Notes under the pieces: model-generated
What the model was told of the DNA's origin: nothing
What the model saw: only the letters and a program-made list of their open reading frames with translations
Database searches by the model: none
Origin: an uncultured Halieaceae bacterium
Lineage (GTDB): Bacteria; Pseudomonadota; Gammaproteobacteria; Pseudomonadales; Halieaceae
Direction: 5' to 3'
DNA length: 6,285 nt
Assembly: GCA_913063005.1 (NCBI GenBank)
Contig: CAJXZI010000122.1
Coordinates: forward strand, 1-6,285
Part shown: piece by piece, positions 5,611 to 6,285 of the stretch
Layout: every line of letters starts with the position of its first letter
Numbering within the stretch: position 1 is the first letter of the stretch
Made by a program: the position numbers and the translations under genes

Positions 5611-5643
5611 GGCGGACATTCGGCGAGCGAGCTCGTCTCTGGT

Positions 5644-6285
5644 CTAGACTGCAAAGCGGTCGTAAAAATCGGCGTAGTGGTCGAAGGTAAATTGCCGCGC
5701 TGCCGCGCCAATTTCTCCTCCGTCTCCAATGTATTCAAAGGCGTGATAGCAGCCCTCGAAAATAGTGCTAACAACCTCCACGCCATCTGCGGCTAAACGC
5801 TCAACATAGGTTTGTGTTTCCCAGTAAAATGGATCTTTATCACCTACGTAGGTAATGGTTGGTGGTAAGCCAACGAAGCTACTCGCCCGAGCAGGCACTG
5901 CGTATGGACTCAGTTCCTCTTTGCCGCGTCGCACATCCTTCAAGTAGGCACCCCAGCCAATTCGATTGAGACCCGTGTCCCAAACGGGTGGGTCGATATC
6001 GCGCTTCGGATCACTTGGCTGGGTTTCGTCGATCATCGGATAAAAAGGCATTTGGAAAGCGAGGGCCACCTCACCCGTATCGCGTGCCTTTAGCGCCACA
6101 GCAGCCGTTAAGCCGCCGCCAGCACTGTGTCCGCCGATGATGTACTTATCGCTACAGCCGAGCATAGATGCGTTGTCGCGCGCCCAAATAAGTGCGTCAT
6201 AACAGTCTTGGAAGCCACCTGGGTAAGGTCGATGCTTCGCTTTGCGGTAATCAGGCGCTACGACCACACAGGGACGGGTCTCAAT
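5644..6285 (-). CDS. Alpha/beta hydrolase, HSL/GDXG-type esterase, N-terminus off the right edge
   Basis: The 213 visible residues are the C-terminal two thirds of a hormone-sensitive-lipase-like carboxylesterase. The frame is open through 6285, so the gene starts outside the window, and the HGGG oxyanion motif is not seen. Counted from the edge, CVVVAPDYR (6-14) is the strand before helix A, followed by PYPGGFQDCYDALIW (20-34). IIGGHSAGGG (49-58) holds the nucleophile S54; the usual Asp of GDSAGG is His here. D151 (GDKDPF) and H181 (CYHAFEY) complete the triad. A lid or substrate region with WDTGLNRIGWGAYL (102-115) lies between. Such enzymes hydrolyse short-chain esters or lactones; the substrate cannot be read from the sequence. 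It converges with the Coq4-like gene, and I see no clear terminator in the 33 nt between them. Confidence 0.9.
   Translation of the reverse strand: METRPCVVVAPDYRKAKHRPYPGGFQDCYDALIWARDNASMLGCSDKYIIGGHSAGGGLTAAVALKARDTGEVALAFQMPFYPMIDETQPSDPKRDIDPPVWDTGLNRIGWGAYLKDVRRGKEELSPYAVPARASSFVGLPPTITYVGDKDPFYWETQTYVERLAADGVEVVSTIFEGCYHAFEYIGDGGEIGAAARQFTFDHYADFYDRFAV

Noticed and set aside
5611..5643. Palindrome CGAGCTCG between the convergent Coq4-like and hydrolase genes as a bidirectional terminator
   Set aside because: The stem is short and has no T-run on either side, so an intrinsic terminator cannot be supported.

Overview
The window looks like marine or environmental proteobacterial DNA (probably a gammaproteobacterium; this is inferred from gene content and protein style, not proven) with about 150 bases of eukaryotic DNA fused to its left end. 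Positions 1 to ~152 encode two exon pieces of a NEK/NIMA-type protein kinase separated by a 54-nt GT...AG intron. This piece is about 35% G+C by hand count, against roughly half for the rest. It abuts a truncated bacterial glycosyltransferase at ~150-158, so the left edge is most simply a chimeric clone or misassembly.

The bacterial part is mostly on the minus strand. Read 5'->3' on that strand from right to left, the genes are: a 5'-truncated alpha/beta hydrolase (6285-5644); an 88-residue three-helix membrane protein with a TTG start (4852-4586); a 161-residue five-helix membrane protein with one His in each of four helices (4541-4056); a 439-bp stretch with no convincing gene; a small single-domain cupin (3616-3278); a tyrosine-phosphatase-fold protein with an unusual CX4R active-site loop (3146-2625); an exported M24 metallopeptidase (2407-1055); and a PF11397-like glycosyltransferase (917 to the junction). 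A Coq4-like protein (5080-5610) is the only convincing plus-strand bacterial gene. It diverges from the membrane pair across 227 bp and converges on the hydrolase with 33 bp between stops.

The two membrane-protein genes (44-nt gap) are the best operon candidate. Gaps of 131, 217 and 137 nt separate the cupin, phosphatase, M24 and glycosyltransferase genes, so they may have separate promoters. I see no common pathway. The gene set reads like ordinary accessory or metabolic DNA, with no tRNA, rRNA, CRISPR array, transposase or integrase. The observations most worth checking are the eukaryote-bacterium junction, the shortened phosphatase loop, the bacterial protein with a full Coq4 zinc motif, and the possible heme-binding helices.
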